A stretch of 64,000 bases of DNA from Methanomethylovorans sp041447285 (GCF_041447285.1 NZ_JBGMEB010000008.1:62001-126000); one strand, 5' to 3'. Positions 8,598 through 17,532 are shown, counted from the first letter of the stretch. Notes: generated by a model from the sequence alone, not told the origin. Program-made: numbers and translations.

Positions 8598-9068
8598 ATG
8601 GCTACAATAGGCATCGCTGATACCACATTTGCACGTTTTGATATGGGAAGTGCAGCTATTGACGAGGTAAAAAGGCACGTCTCAGTAAAGATCAAAAGAG
8701 TTACTGTACCTGGTATCAAAGATTTGCCTGTAGCTGCCAAACGACTTATAGAGGACAAGAAAGAGCCCTGTGATCTTGTCATTGCTCTGGGTATGCCCGG
8801 GAAAATGGAAAAGGACAAGATGTGTGCGAACCAGGCTTCCATGGGCCTTATACAGGCACAGTTGATGACAAATACTCATATCATTGAGGTGTTTGTGCAT
8901 GAAGATGAAGCAAAGGATGAAAGAGAACTTGCTTTTCTCATGGAGCAAAGGTCAAGAGAGCATGCGGTAAATGCAGTAAAGCTGTTGTTCAAACCTGAGG
9001 CTCTTATTAAGGAAGCAGGCACCGGTCAAAGGCAGGGCTTTGAAGATGTTGGAGCGGTGCGTACGTAA
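8598..9068 (+). CDS. ribC: Riboflavin synthase, archaeal type
   Basis: Archaeal pentameric riboflavin synthase (MJ1184-type), which dismutates two 6,7-dimethyl-8-ribityllumazine into riboflavin and a pyrimidine. It is not related to the bacterial trimeric enzyme but to lumazine synthase, consistent with the next gene. Family marks are the N-terminal GIADTTFARFDMG, the GIKDLPVAAKRLIE segment and ALGMPG. 156 residues is the normal size. The gene follows the aminotransferase by 14 bases, with a weak GTGA ribosome site, and precedes ribH. Methanogens need large amounts of flavin precursor for F420, FAD and FMN. Confidence 0.93.
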   Translation: MATIGIADTTFARFDMGSAAIDEVKRHVSVKIKRVTVPGIKDLPVAAKRLIEDKKEPCDLVIALGMPGKMEKDKMCANQASMGLIQAQLMTNTHIIEVFVHEDEAKDERELAFLMEQRSREHAVNAVKLLFKPEALIKEAGTGQRQGFEDVGAVRT

Positions 9069-9124
9069 AGACAGTTATATAATAAAGAATGTATATATTA
9101 TATGTATTTCAGGGTGAATGTTAC

Positions 9125-9529
9125 ATGACCATTAATCTCGGATTTGTCATTGCAGAATTCAACAGGGACCTTACTTATCAGATGGAATTGCTAGGTGAGG
9201 AACATGCTAAGTTCCTCGGAGCCACAGTTAAGGAAAAAATACTGGTTCCCGGAGTATATGATATGCCTCTTGCGATCAAGAAGCTTTGTAAGAGGGAAGA
9301 TATAGATGCCGTTGTAACCATTGGCTCAGTAATTGAAGGGGCTACAAAGCACGATGAGATCGTGGTCCAGCATGCTGCAAGAAAGATCACTGATCTTTCT
9401 CTGGAATATGAAAAACCCGTCACTCTTGGTATTGCAGGTCCGGGTATGTCAAGGCTTGAAGCACACGAACGTGTAGACTATGCCAAGCGTGCCGTAGAGG
9501 CAGCCGTAAAATTAGTAAGACGGCTCTGA
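9125..9529 (+). CDS. ribH: 6,7-dimethyl-8-ribityllumazine synthase
   Basis: Lumazine synthase, condensing 5-amino-6-ribitylaminouracil with dihydroxybutanone phosphate. The substrate loops GSVIEGATKHDEIV and VTLGIAGPG are visible; the histidine in KHDE is the general acid/base. I use ATG at 9125, giving 134 residues starting MTINLGF; the longer reading from 9089 adds 12 residues unlike the family and the ribosome site AGGGTG lies in front of 9125. The protein sits between ribC and aspC. Confidence 0.93.
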   Translation: MTINLGFVIAEFNRDLTYQMELLGEEHAKFLGATVKEKILVPGVYDMPLAIKKLCKREDIDAVVTIGSVIEGATKHDEIVVQHAARKITDLSLEYEKPVTLGIAGPGMSRLEAHERVDYAKRAVEAAVKLVRRL

Positions 9530-9552
9530 AAAGAATGATTTAAGGGATACTT

Positions 9553-10695
9553 ATGGCTTCCATAAGACTTGCAAGGATGCAGGAATCTGCTACTATCAAA
9601 GCTGCCAACAAGGCAAGCGAGATGTTAAAACAAGGGATAGATGTCATAAATTTTAATCTTGGAGAGCCGGATTTCGATACTCCCAAGCACATATGTGATG
9701 CTGCTGCAGATGCTATGTACAGGGGGGAAACACATTACACTCCTGCTGCAGGTATTCCAGAATTAAGGGAAGCCATAGCTGAGAAGCTCAGAGTTGAGAA
9801 TGGCCTGGAGACAAAAGCATCAAATGTCATCGTTACTCCAGGAGCAAAACAGGCGATATTCTCTATTATGATGTCAGTACTTGGAGATAGAGAGGAAGCC
9901 ATTCTTTTCGATCCCGCATGGGTCTCATACGAAGCCTGTATCCATTTTGCAGGTGCAGAACCTGTATGGGTATCTACAGATCCTGAAAATGGCTTTGAAC
10001 CATATGATGTTGGAGAATACATCACAGATAAGACAAGGATGATTGTGATAAACAGTCCTTGTAATCCTACAGGCAGTGTATATGACAAAAAGACTCTCAA
10101 ATGCATTGCTGACCATGCTATTGATAATGACTTGCTTGTTCTTTCCGATGAGATTTATGAAAAAATAACCTATGGAAAAGAGCATATTAGCATAGGTTCT
10201 ATGGATGGAATGCAGGATCGTACAATTACTGTTAACGGTTTTTCCAAGGCTTATGCCATGACGGGCTGGAGGCTTGGATATGTATCTGCTGCACCAGATA
10301 TTTTCAAAGGTATCCTGAAGATACAGTCAAACTCTGTAAGCGGTGCCACTACTTTTGTTCAATTTGGTGGTGTAGCTGCTTTAGAGGGGACTCAGGAGCC
10401 TGTATATGATATGGTAAAGGAGTTCCATGCAAGAAGGGACATTCTGGTGGATGGGTTGAATTCCATTGGTATAGACTGCCACAAGCCAGAAGGAGCATTC
10501 TATGTCTTTGCTGATGTAAGTGAGTATGGAGGCGGAGACCAGATAACAGACAGGCTTCTCAATGAGGCACATGTATCAGTGACCCAAGGTTCCTCTTTCG
10601 GTGAAAGCGGAAAGAACTTTGTCAGGCTCTCTTATGCTACTTCTCAGCAACGTATACATGAAGGACTAGAACGCATTGAAGATCTTCTTTGCTGA
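9553..10695 (+). CDS. aspC: Class I aspartate aminotransferase
   Basis: PLP-dependent class I aminotransferase of the archaeal/thermophile aspartate aminotransferase group (380 residues). The pattern includes NPTG (171-174), the pyridine-pairing Asp199 with Tyr202 in LSDEIYE, the Schiff-base Lys232 in NGFSKAYAMTGWR and the carboxylate-binding Arg240 region. ATG 9553 follows an AAGGGA ribosome site. It probably ends the aminotransferase-ribC-ribH unit; its stop is three bases from the convergent ribL stop. Interconverts aspartate and oxaloacetate; related specificity such as aromatic amino acids cannot be excluded. Confidence 0.88.
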   Translation: MASIRLARMQESATIKAANKASEMLKQGIDVINFNLGEPDFDTPKHICDAAADAMYRGETHYTPAAGIPELREAIAEKLRVENGLETKASNVIVTPGAKQAIFSIMMSVLGDREEAILFDPAWVSYEACIHFAGAEPVWVSTDPENGFEPYDVGEYITDKTRMIVINSPCNPTGSVYDKKTLKCIADHAIDNDLLVLSDEIYEKITYGKEHISIGSMDGMQDRTITVNGFSKAYAMTGWRLGYVSAAPDIFKGILKIQSNSVSGATTFVQFGGVAALEGTQEPVYDMVKEFHARRDILVDGLNSIGIDCHKPEGAFYVFADVSEYGGGDQITDRLLNEAHVSVTQGSSFGESGKNFVRLSYATSQQRIHEGLERIEDLLC

Positions 10696-10698
10696 TCT

Positions 10699-11118
10699 TC
10701 AATTGCACCTTTCCATTATTTTCTTGACGATTTTTGCACTGCTGCACAGGGGACATTGTTCGGATTTTTCGATTCTTACAACACGGACATAGAATCCTCT
10801 TTTGTGCAGTTCGTTTTCAAGTTCATCTTCATTAAAATGCTGATCATATCCTAAAGCAATGATATCAGGTTTTATTTCCATTATGGGTAGGAATATGTCC
10901 TCTTCACTTCCAAGTATTGCTTTATCCACCATCTTGAGGGCATTGATCATCTCTACCCTCTGGTCTTCAGGTATTACTGGTTTTGGTTTATGCCTTATCA
11001 TGGAATCCCTTGCAACGATAACATATAGCTCATTTCCTAATGCTTTACATTCTCTCAGGTATGCCAGATGCCCTGGATGTAACAGATCAAAAGTTCCTGT
11101 TGCTAAGACCCTTATCAA
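10699..11118 (-). CDS. ribL: FAD synthetase, archaeal RibL
   Basis: Nucleotidyltransferase that adenylates FMN to FAD. The cytidylyltransferase signature HPGH is at residues 14-17 and the second motif, near the C-terminus of the catalytic domain, is also present. The C-terminal cysteines (EQCPLCSS and a final MERCN) match the MJ1179-type enzyme, whose cysteines make it air-sensitive. 139 residues is the normal size. It converges on aspC and so sits beside ribC and ribH, completing flavin synthesis from lumazine to FAD. Glycerol-phosphate cytidylyltransferase is an unlikely alternative. Confidence 0.9.
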   Translation of the reverse strand: MIRVLATGTFDLLHPGHLAYLRECKALGNELYVIVARDSMIRHKPKPVIPEDQRVEMINALKMVDKAILGSEEDIFLPIMEIKPDIIALGYDQHFNEDELENELHKRGFYVRVVRIEKSEQCPLCSSAKIVKKIMERCN

Positions 11119-11524
11119 TCATATCACCTGGAATTGTATGAGGTAGAAGGATACTACCTTTAATAATGTTGTGTAGAAAAGGTCTCTGATAACTTAAAGT
11201 TGTATCAACAAACTTTAAGTACTTATTCAACATGCCATTAACTCAAATCTTTAATGAGAGTTTCAGTTTTTCAATCTGGAAAAACAGCCTCATCTCCTTT
11301 GTATTTTCGATAGGAGATAATTCTAAGTGAGCTTATTCTCATTTTAGGTGATATTAAATCGAAAGCAGGTCTCTTGAGAACCTAAAGTAGAGAACATAAG
11401 AAATAACATTGTTATATTAAAGAAAGTTCATATACACTAATACATAATATGTAGTGGAATAAATTACCACATGTAATATATAGTTGTTTTAACTAATTAC
11501 GTTCCAGTTGCAAAGGTAGGTAGC
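11119..11524. promoter_or_regulatory. 405-bp intergenic region with repeats, divergent promoters
   Basis: No gene is apparent between ribL and the homocysteine operon, which diverge here. It holds a perfect 10-bp inverted repeat (ACTTAAAGTT 11192-11201, AACTTTAAGT 11211-11220, 9-base loop), two related copies of a GGTCTCT...TAAAGT segment (about 11180-11203 and 11367-11391), a 13-base palindrome ATAACATTGTTAT at 11403-11415, and TATA-like stretches at about 11471-11481 for the homocysteine genes. Binding of a sulfur- or flavin-responsive regulator is only a guess. Confidence 0.45.
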
Positions 11525-13027
11525 ATGGTCAACAAATCTATCACTGAGATCAATAACAGAATTAAAGATGGAAGCGTCAACGTAGTGACTGCTGAAGAGA
11601 TGGTTGGGATTGTAGCAGAGCTTGGTGCAGAAGGAGCAGCAAGAGAAGTGGATGTGGTAACTACAGGCACTTTCGGTGCAATGTGCTCTTCAGGTGTTTT
11701 TCTAAATTTTGGTCATGCGGAACCTCCTATCAAGATGCAGAAGGTATGGCTTAACGATGTTGAAGCATATACTGGTGTAGCTGCAGTAGATGCCTATATT
11801 GGAGCCACTCAGGTATCGGAAACCCTGGGAATGGAATATGGAGGGGCTCACGTCATAGAAGATCTTATCCGAGGAAATTCAGTTGATTTGCATGCTATCT
11901 CTCCGGGAACCGATTGTTATCCCCGAAAGATCCTCGATACAACACTCGATATTAATGATATGAACCAGGCTATAATGCTCAATCCCCGTAATGCATACCA
12001 AAAGTACAATGCAGCTACTAACAGTACTTCTCAAAAACTATACACTTACATGGGATCTTTGATGCCTAATTACGGCAATGTTACATATTCCGGTGCAGGT
12101 GTATTATCTCCTCTTTCCAATGACCCTGAATACCGGACCATTGGGACAGGTACGCGTATTTTTCTTGGAGGAGCACAAGGGTACATAGTAGGTGAGGGTA
12201 CTCAGCATTCTTCAAAGAGCGGATTTGGTACATTGATGGTTCAGGGAGATCTCAAGGAAATGGATGCCGAATTCGTGCGTGCTTCTACTTTCACAGGATA
12301 TGGCGTGTCTTTATATGTGGGAATGGGCATCCCTATACCAATACTTGATGAAAAGGTTGCACTTGCCACTGCAGTGTCAGATGCTGATATTACTACGAAG
12401 GTTATTGATTACGGAATACCCAGCCGTGACAGGCCTGTTGTCAGAGATGTCACTTATGAAGAGCTCAGGTCTGGTTCCATTGAGATCAAAGGGCGTGAGG
12501 TTACAACTTCATCACTTTCAAGTTTTAAGCGTTCCAGGCAGATAGCGGGTATTTTGAAAGACTGGATTTCTCATGGGGAGTTCTTCCTGTCACAACCTGC
12601 AGAGAGATTACCAGCTGATACTGTCTCCAAGCCAATGAAACAAACACGTGGAACAGCCCTGGTCAAAGATATTATGGCCAAAGATGTGGTGACTATTCAC
12701 AAGAATGCCAGCGTCTATGACGCAGCCAAAAAGATCATGGATGTTTCTTTTAACCATCTGCCTGTGGTCACTGAGAACAATATCCTTGTAGGTATAGTGA
12801 CAGCATGGGACATTTCAAAAGCAGTTGCTCAGAATACATTTGATCTGGTAGAGAATATCATGACAAGGAAAGTCATCACTGCTACGGATACTGAACAGGT
12901 AACCATTGCAGCCAGAAGGCTTGAGCAACATGGTGTATCTGCAATGCCTGTGGTGGATGAGCACCATCATGTTATAGGTATTATTACCAGCGATGATATC
13001 AGTATGCTTTTTGCCAGGAGGAACTGA
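11525..13027 (+). CDS. Homocysteine biosynthesis protein (DUF39 with two CBS domains)
   Basis: 500-residue COG1900 protein, like Methanosarcina acetivorans MA1821, which with its ferredoxin partner converts aspartate semialdehyde and sulfide-derived sulfur to homocysteine. The DUF39 domain spans about residues 1-370 and has conserved cysteines Cys54 (MCSSG) and Cys131 (GTDCYPRK). Two CBS domains follow at about 380-497, likely a nucleotide or SAM sensor. The stop overlaps no gene but is one base from the ATG of the ferredoxin gene. The first gene of a three-gene sulfur operon with a long upstream regulatory region. Confidence 0.9.
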   Translation: MVNKSITEINNRIKDGSVNVVTAEEMVGIVAELGAEGAAREVDVVTTGTFGAMCSSGVFLNFGHAEPPIKMQKVWLNDVEAYTGVAAVDAYIGATQVSETLGMEYGGAHVIEDLIRGNSVDLHAISPGTDCYPRKILDTTLDINDMNQAIMLNPRNAYQKYNAATNSTSQKLYTYMGSLMPNYGNVTYSGAGVLSPLSNDPEYRTIGTGTRIFLGGAQGYIVGEGTQHSSKSGFGTLMVQGDLKEMDAEFVRASTFTGYGVSLYVGMGIPIPILDEKVALATAVSDADITTKVIDYGIPSRDRPVVRDVTYEELRSGSIEIKGREVTTSSLSSFKRSRQIAGILKDWISHGEFFLSQPAERLPADTVSKPMKQTRGTALVKDIMAKDVVTIHKNASVYDAAKKIMDVSFNHLPVVTENNILVGIVTAWDISKAVAQNTFDLVENIMTRKVITATDTEQVTIAARRLEQHGVSAMPVVDEHHHVIGIITSDDISMLFARRN

Positions 13028-13028
13028 A

Positions 13029-13415
13029 ATGAAGATAAGGATCATCATAAACAGGGACATTGTTACTAAACCAATATTGGCTGAGGCTATAATTGAAACT
13101 GGCATTCCTCTGAACATTGCACAGGCGCATTTTGATTCCGCTACAGGTGAGGTCATAGCAGATATAACAGATACAGAATACAGGGCTATCAAGAATGCAC
13201 TGGTTTCCAGAGGAGCTGAAGTGATCCGACTGGATACTCCTATTAACTGGGATGAAGAGGAGTGCGTGGAATGTGGCGGCTGTATTTCAGTATGTCCGAC
13301 AAAAGTGTTTTCAATGGATAAAGACTGGAACCTTAAAGTGGACAATACGAAATGTATCCAGTGCGGCACATGTATAGAAATGTGTCCTCATGATGCACTT
13401 TCTTTAGATGTATAA
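13029..13415 (+). CDS. NIL-domain ferredoxin for homocysteine synthesis
   Basis: 128 residues: an N-terminal NIL domain (about 1-75) and two [4Fe-4S] ferredoxin motifs, CVECGGCISVCP (79-90) and CIQCGTCIEMCP (109-120). It matches MA1822, the electron-transfer or sulfur-transfer partner of the DUF39 protein. The start is ATG 13029 after an AGGAGG ribosome site at the end of the upstream gene; a longer reading from 12993 would run backwards into that gene. One base separates it from the DUF39 stop, so translation is coupled. NIL domains elsewhere regulate methionine transport. Confidence 0.9.
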   Translation: MKIRIIINRDIVTKPILAEAIIETGIPLNIAQAHFDSATGEVIADITDTEYRAIKNALVSRGAEVIRLDTPINWDEEECVECGGCISVCPTKVFSMDKDWNLKVDNTKCIQCGTCIEMCPHDALSLDV

Positions 13416-13447
13416 AATCCTGGCTTAGTTTATCTGAAAGGGATCAA

Positions 13448-14161
13448 ATGAAGGAGCATTTCCAGCTTAAAGAGACAATAGTAACTATAGTGGCAGACCA
13501 GGAATTGCACATAACAAAAGCAAAAGAATCCATTCATTACCACCGTGCAGCTCTGGAGCGTTTCATATCATATGATCCTTTTTTCAGATCAACCCTGGAA
13601 CCTTACGATTGCCCGGAAAATGCACCGGAAGTGGTGAAAAGAATGATTATTGCAGGCAATACTATGGGTATTGGTCCCATGAGTGCTGTTGCAGGTACCA
13701 TTGCTTCACTAGCCGTCGAAGCTATGGCAGATGCAGGAGCCACTTTTGCCATTGTTGATAATGGGGGGGACATCGCTCTCATTAATGATAGGCCAGTTAC
13801 CATTGGTGTCTACGCAGGCGCTTCTCCCATCAAGGACCTGGCCTTCAGGTTGCCATGCCATGATCGTATTACCGGTATCTGCACTTCTTCTGGTACTGTG
13901 GGGCCATCCATTAGTTTTGGAATGGCTGATGCTGCTATTATTTTCTCAGATGATGTCGCTTTGGCAGATGCTGCAGCCACTGCATTGGGGAATGCTACAT
14001 CTATCGGTAAAGAAGCAGTGGAAAAAGCCTTTGATGTTGTGAAGCCCGTTTCGGGTATAAAAGGAGCGATTGTGATACAGGGAGAATATATTGGGATGTG
14101 GGGTGTCATCCCGGAAATGGTCAGAGCTGATGTAAGTTATGACTGTATCACTAAAGGCTAA
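13448..14161 (+). CDS. UPF0280 family protein (COG2122, ApbE-like)
   Basis: 237-residue UPF0280 protein, distantly related to the FAD-transferase ApbE fold. It is 32 bases after the NIL-ferredoxin gene. In Methanosarcina a COG2122 protein (MA1715) acts with the DUF39 and NIL-ferredoxin proteins in sulfide assimilation and cysteine/homocysteine biosynthesis, but it lies elsewhere in that genome; here all three appear in one operon. Family motifs are the central AGTIASLAVEAMADAGATFAIVDNGGDIAL segment, with an Asn-Gly-Gly-Asp cluster, and a late GTVGPSISFGMADAA. The biochemical step remains unclear. Confidence 0.88.
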   Translation: MKEHFQLKETIVTIVADQELHITKAKESIHYHRAALERFISYDPFFRSTLEPYDCPENAPEVVKRMIIAGNTMGIGPMSAVAGTIASLAVEAMADAGATFAIVDNGGDIALINDRPVTIGVYAGASPIKDLAFRLPCHDRITGICTSSGTVGPSISFGMADAAIIFSDDVALADAAATALGNATSIGKEAVEKAFDVVKPVSGIKGAIVIQGEYIGMWGVIPEMVRADVSYDCITKG

Positions 14162-14163
14162 TG

Positions 14164-14931
14164 TTATGTTTGGACTGTAGCTAGGTAGACTTCCTCATAT
14201 GGTTGTATTACCACAAATCCTTCCCCTGTGAATGCCATTTGGAAGCTTTCCCCACTTGACCTGCCAACAAAAGTCTTTAGAGATATATCAGTACGTAGGT
14301 CCGGTTGCAGATTCCCTGACCATGCAACGGTAGCATTTGGATCTGTGAATACCGGTCGTTCTTTTGTAACTTGCAGTGTTAGCGGATCATAATGTGTAGT
14401 GATTGCAACCATACCTTTTCCTTCAAGCAGTACGTTGAAAAGACCACCTGAAAGGAAGCCTGCTACTTTTTTCATCATTCTTATGTCCCACTGAATTGTT
14501 TCTTCAAAAGCCAGCAGGTCATTGCCATTAACATAAATGGATTGTCCATCCAGTTCCAGTATAGTGACCTTTTTTCCGGTATCAGCAAGGTATAATTTAC
14601 CCTTTCCTTCTGCTTTGGTAAGACTTAGTCCCTCACCTGTGACAGCTCTCTTTACCAGTTTACCAAGGCCATGTTCCAAGACTCCTTCTCTTGTGAACTT
14701 AATATCCCCGTTATAGGCTACCATGGTGCCCTTTTTTATCCATACTCTACCACCCAGGTTAACCTCAAGCAATCTATCACGTTCTAATTCGAACTTACCT
14801 TCACCTAGGTCTTTTTGTCCTGTGCTCTCTGCAAATTGATCTACTGAATATCTTCCCACGTTACCACTTATCCTTACTATTTGGCTTTTCACATTGCTAT
14901 TTTTATATGATATTGATTGTATCGTATACAA
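14164..14931 (-). CDS. AIM24/DUF124 family protein
   Basis: 255-residue TIGR00266/AIM24-like protein with the usual beta-barrel repeat pattern (LGGRVWIKKGTMVAYNGDIKF and LEGKGMVAITTHYDP). The archaeal and bacterial members have no established activity. The long reading begins with a TTG at 14931; a GTG at 14892 would start at VKSQIV and fits a TATA-like element just upstream, so the N-terminus is uncertain by 13 residues. It converges on the UPF0280 gene with a gap of two bases and is divergent from the thioredoxin gene. Confidence 0.75.
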   Translation of the reverse strand: MYTIQSISYKNSNVKSQIVRISGNVGRYSVDQFAESTGQKDLGEGKFELERDRLLEVNLGGRVWIKKGTMVAYNGDIKFTREGVLEHGLGKLVKRAVTGEGLSLTKAEGKGKLYLADTGKKVTILELDGQSIYVNGNDLLAFEETIQWDIRMMKKVAGFLSGGLFNVLLEGKGMVAITTHYDPLTLQVTKERPVFTDPNATVAWSGNLQPDLRTDISLKTFVGRSSGESFQMAFTGEGFVVIQPYEEVYLATVQT

Positions 14932-15008
14932 ATATTAATAATGAACACTAATCTAATATAGTGATAGCATAATAAAATACTACTCGTATTGACGTGGAGT
15001 GATGAATC

Positions 15009-15260
15009 ATGGTGAAAGTTACACTTGTTACTGCCCAGTGGTGTCACTATTGCCCCACTGCAAAAAAAGTCTGGAGAGACCTTAAAGAAAAGTTTAATTT
15101 TGAATATGAGGAGATAGATTATGAGTCTCCAGAAGGCGAAAAACTTATAGAGAAGTTTTCCATAGTATCGGTTCCCACAACTATTATCGATGATCAAATT
15201 GTTTTTGTTGGAGTTCCGGACAAAGCACAAGCTAGCAAAACTCTAGAAAAACCAGTTTAA
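15009..15260 (+). CDS. Small thioredoxin / glutaredoxin-like protein
   Basis: 83-residue redox protein with a CHYC active site at residues 12-15 and a cis-proline (VPTT) near residue 57, like the small glutaredoxin-fold thioredoxins of methanogens. The start ATG 15009 follows a GGAGTGA ribosome site. It lies 23 bases upstream of thioredoxin reductase, so the pair likely forms a disulfide-reducing system. It would reduce target proteins in the cytosol. Confidence 0.85.
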   Translation: MVKVTLVTAQWCHYCPTAKKVWRDLKEKFNFEYEEIDYESPEGEKLIEKFSIVSVPTTIIDDQIVFVGVPDKAQASKTLEKPV

Positions 15261-15283
15261 CTAATACGTGCCGGGTTATTGAC

Positions 15284-16192
15284 ATGTATGACTTGATCAT
15301 AGTGGGAGCAGGGCCTGCGGGACTAACTGCAGGGATATATGCTGTAAGGTATGGACTTAACACCATAGTACTTGAAAAGGAAGTACTGCCAGGTCAGATT
15401 GCAGCAACAGATCTGATTGAAAATTATACCGGTTTCACAGCCATATCAGGTCCAGAACTAATGCAAAAGTTCAAAGAACATGCAGAGAGTGCGGGAGTGA
15501 AAATCGAATTCGCACATGTCTCCTTAGTAAGGTCAGAAAATGAGAAGAAAGTTGTAGTAACAGACAATGGTGACTTTGAGGCCAAAGCTGTTATCATCGC
15601 TACCGGTGCAAATCCTAAAAAACTGGGTATTCCAGGAGAAGATGAGTTTTTAAGCAAAGGCGTCTCCTATTGTGCTACATGTGACGCTCCCTTCTATAAA
15701 GGGAAAACAGTGATGGTTGTTGGAGGAGGTGAGTCTGCACTTACAGATGCTCTTATTCTTTCAAATATAGCCAAAAAGGTGTATGTCGTACATAGAAGGG
15801 ATAAATTACGCGCTTGCACAATACTGCAACAAAGAGCATCGAAGAGAGACAACATCGAGATAATATGGGATACCATCCCTGAGAAAATAGAAGGAAAGGC
15901 CAAAGTTGAGAATGTAATACTACGGAACCTGAAAACTGATACAGTATCCAGTATGCCTGTAGATGGAGTTTTTATATACGTAGGTATCCGCCCCAATACA
16001 GAGTTTGTAAACGTTAATAAGAACGGTTCAGGTTTTATAGTAACAAATGAAAAATTAGAAACATCTGTAGCAGGCATTTATGCAGCAGGTGATTGCAGGA
16101 ACACTCCTATCTGGCAGGTTGTTACTGCAGTTGCAGATGGTGCAGTGGCTGCGGTGTTTGCACATGAGTACATCTTAGGTCTTAAGATTTGA
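15284..16192 (+). CDS. trxB: Thioredoxin reductase
   Basis: 302-residue flavoprotein of the low-molecular-weight thioredoxin reductase type. It has an FAD-binding GAGPAGL at residues 8-14, the redox-active CATC at 130-133, a second dinucleotide fold GGGESALTDA near 148 and a VHRRDKLRA motif that in the NADPH enzymes binds the 2'-phosphate. That last motif favours NADPH over the F420-dependent type, but coenzyme choice needs assay. It directly follows the small thioredoxin and precedes a DUF2111 gene. Confidence 0.92.
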   Translation: MYDLIIVGAGPAGLTAGIYAVRYGLNTIVLEKEVLPGQIAATDLIENYTGFTAISGPELMQKFKEHAESAGVKIEFAHVSLVRSENEKKVVVTDNGDFEAKAVIIATGANPKKLGIPGEDEFLSKGVSYCATCDAPFYKGKTVMVVGGGESALTDALILSNIAKKVYVVHRRDKLRACTILQQRASKRDNIEIIWDTIPEKIEGKAKVENVILRNLKTDTVSSMPVDGVFIYVGIRPNTEFVNVNKNGSGFIVTNEKLETSVAGIYAAGDCRNTPIWQVVTAVADGAVAAVFAHEYILGLKI

Positions 16193-16236
16193 CGGTAAGA
16201 TAGATTATACGAAATAACGTTAAGGGGGAGCAACAG

Positions 16237-16656
16237 ATGAAATGTAATAATGATACAGATGGTAAGTCCTGTCTGCAGATATGTGAGGACTCTACCGCTG
16301 ATGATCTGCAACCTATAGCAGAGGCTGTGCATGCTTTGCTGGGTATCCCTATCACTATCCGAAGCCGCAATAAAAGAGGCATTCGTATGGAAAGGGGAAT
16401 AGTCATGGATCGGGATTATACGGGTCCTATACTCGAAGAAGTGCTAAAGACAAATAAGATAACTCACACAGTCCCCATAGATGGGCCGTATAAAGGGAAG
16501 GCAGTTGTAGTAGCACCCATATGCACCTCGGATGGAAACGCCATTGGAGCTGTGGGTGTAGTTGACCTGGTTGCAGCCCTTGACATACTATCAATGTTCA
16601 AGGAATACCCCGGTATCTTTGATGAGGTCGAGGAATCAAAAAAGAGACTGCAGTGA
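16237..16656 (+). CDS. DUF2111 family protein
   Basis: 139 residues, found mainly in methanogens and of unknown function. It has an N-terminal Cys-containing tail (SCLQIC) and a predicted alpha/beta core with a PICTSDGNAIGAVGVVDL segment. A GGGGGAG ribosome site precedes ATG 16237, and the gene is 44 bases after trxB, so it may be co-transcribed with the thioredoxin pair. A role in redox control would be a guess. Confidence 0.7.
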   Translation: MKCNNDTDGKSCLQICEDSTADDLQPIAEAVHALLGIPITIRSRNKRGIRMERGIVMDRDYTGPILEEVLKTNKITHTVPIDGPYKGKAVVVAPICTSDGNAIGAVGVVDLVAALDILSMFKEYPGIFDEVEESKKRLQ

Positions 16657-16667
16657 CCTGCAGCCGC

Positions 16668-16877
16668 TCAGAAATTCTTTCTCTGCAGATGCTTAATGTA
16701 CTTTAGGATAACTACGGCTACTATTGATATTGAAATAGAAGTGAGTATCACAAGTGTCAGATTACCGGCCTCTGCAAATTTCATCATCTCATAAAATAGA
16801 AAAGCGGATATGGCAAATCCTGCGATCAAGAATGCAATGGCCTGAGAACTAAAAAGGGGTTCCTGTGGTTTTTCCAT
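16668..16877 (-). CDS. Small two-helix membrane protein
   Basis: 69 residues starting at ATG 16877 (MEKPQEPLF). Two hydrophobic segments follow (about residues 13-31 and 41-60), joined by a short loop, and a basic tail HLQRKNF. A longer reading would run back into the maf gene with unrelated sequence, so I prefer the internal ATG, though its ribosome site is weak. Oriented with maf, just downstream of it. No family recognised. Confidence 0.55.
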   Translation of the reverse strand: MEKPQEPLFSSQAIAFLIAGFAISAFLFYEMMKFAEAGNLTLVILTSISISIVAVVILKYIKHLQRKNF

Positions 16878-16929
16878 ATTCTTTGGACAAACCTTTATCC
16901 CTTTTAAGCTTTCTGTTTCAATTATATAT

Positions 16930-17517
16930 TCAGACGATCTCCAGCACGTCGATACCGAATTCATAGAGCATCTTGTTTAGTTCAAACAGGGGCAGTCCCA
17001 CTACATTGAAATAATCTCCGTCTATTTTTTCTACAATTATTGCTCCCTTTCCCTGTATAGCAAAAGCTCCTGCTTTGTCAATGGGTTCTTTAGTTTTTAC
17101 ATAAGCCTCTATTTCAGCACCTGACATTTTTTTAATTGTCACGCTCGTAGTTTCCGACGCACTACTCTGAATCTTAGAATCGATATCGATTACAGTTAAA
17201 CCGGTGATGACCTTTACTCTTTTACCGCTGATCTGCAGGAGCATTTCCCGTGCTTTATCTTCAGTATGAGGTTTCCCAAGGATCTCCCCATCACAAAGTA
17301 CTACCGTATCAGCTCCGATAACTATTCCATGACTTGTCACAGAAGCGACTTCTCTTGCTTTTTCTCCGGAATTGTAGATTACAAATTCAAGAGGCTTCAT
17401 CTCAGGTTGTGGCTTTTCATGATATGAGCTCTCTACCACCTTAAAGTTGTCTCCTATCAATTGCCTGAGCAATTCTTTTCTACGAGGAGATGCAGAGGCG
17501 AGTATAATTTGTCTCAT
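16930..17517 (-). CDS. maf: Maf-like nucleotide pyrophosphatase
   Basis: 195-residue Maf/Ham1-fold enzyme that hydrolyses non-canonical or excess nucleoside triphosphates (dTTP/UTP or m7GTP depending on subtype). The substrate loop ASASPRRKELL is at residues 7-17, the GADTVV motif near residue 69 and the GDYFNVVGLPL motif near the end. I start at ATG 17517; a TTG at 17532 would add five residues. One arm of a 10-bp inverted repeat lies across its start region (17524-17533). It may be co-transcribed with the small membrane protein. Confidence 0.87.
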   Translation of the reverse strand: MRQIILASASPRRKELLRQLIGDNFKVVESSYHEKPQPEMKPLEFVIYNSGEKAREVASVTSHGIVIGADTVVLCDGEILGKPHTEDKAREMLLQISGKRVKVITGLTVIDIDSKIQSSASETTSVTIKKMSGAEIEAYVKTKEPIDKAGAFAIQGKGAIIVEKIDGDYFNVVGLPLFELNKMLYEFGIDVLEIV

Positions 17518-17532
17518 AATCTTAAGTTTCAA

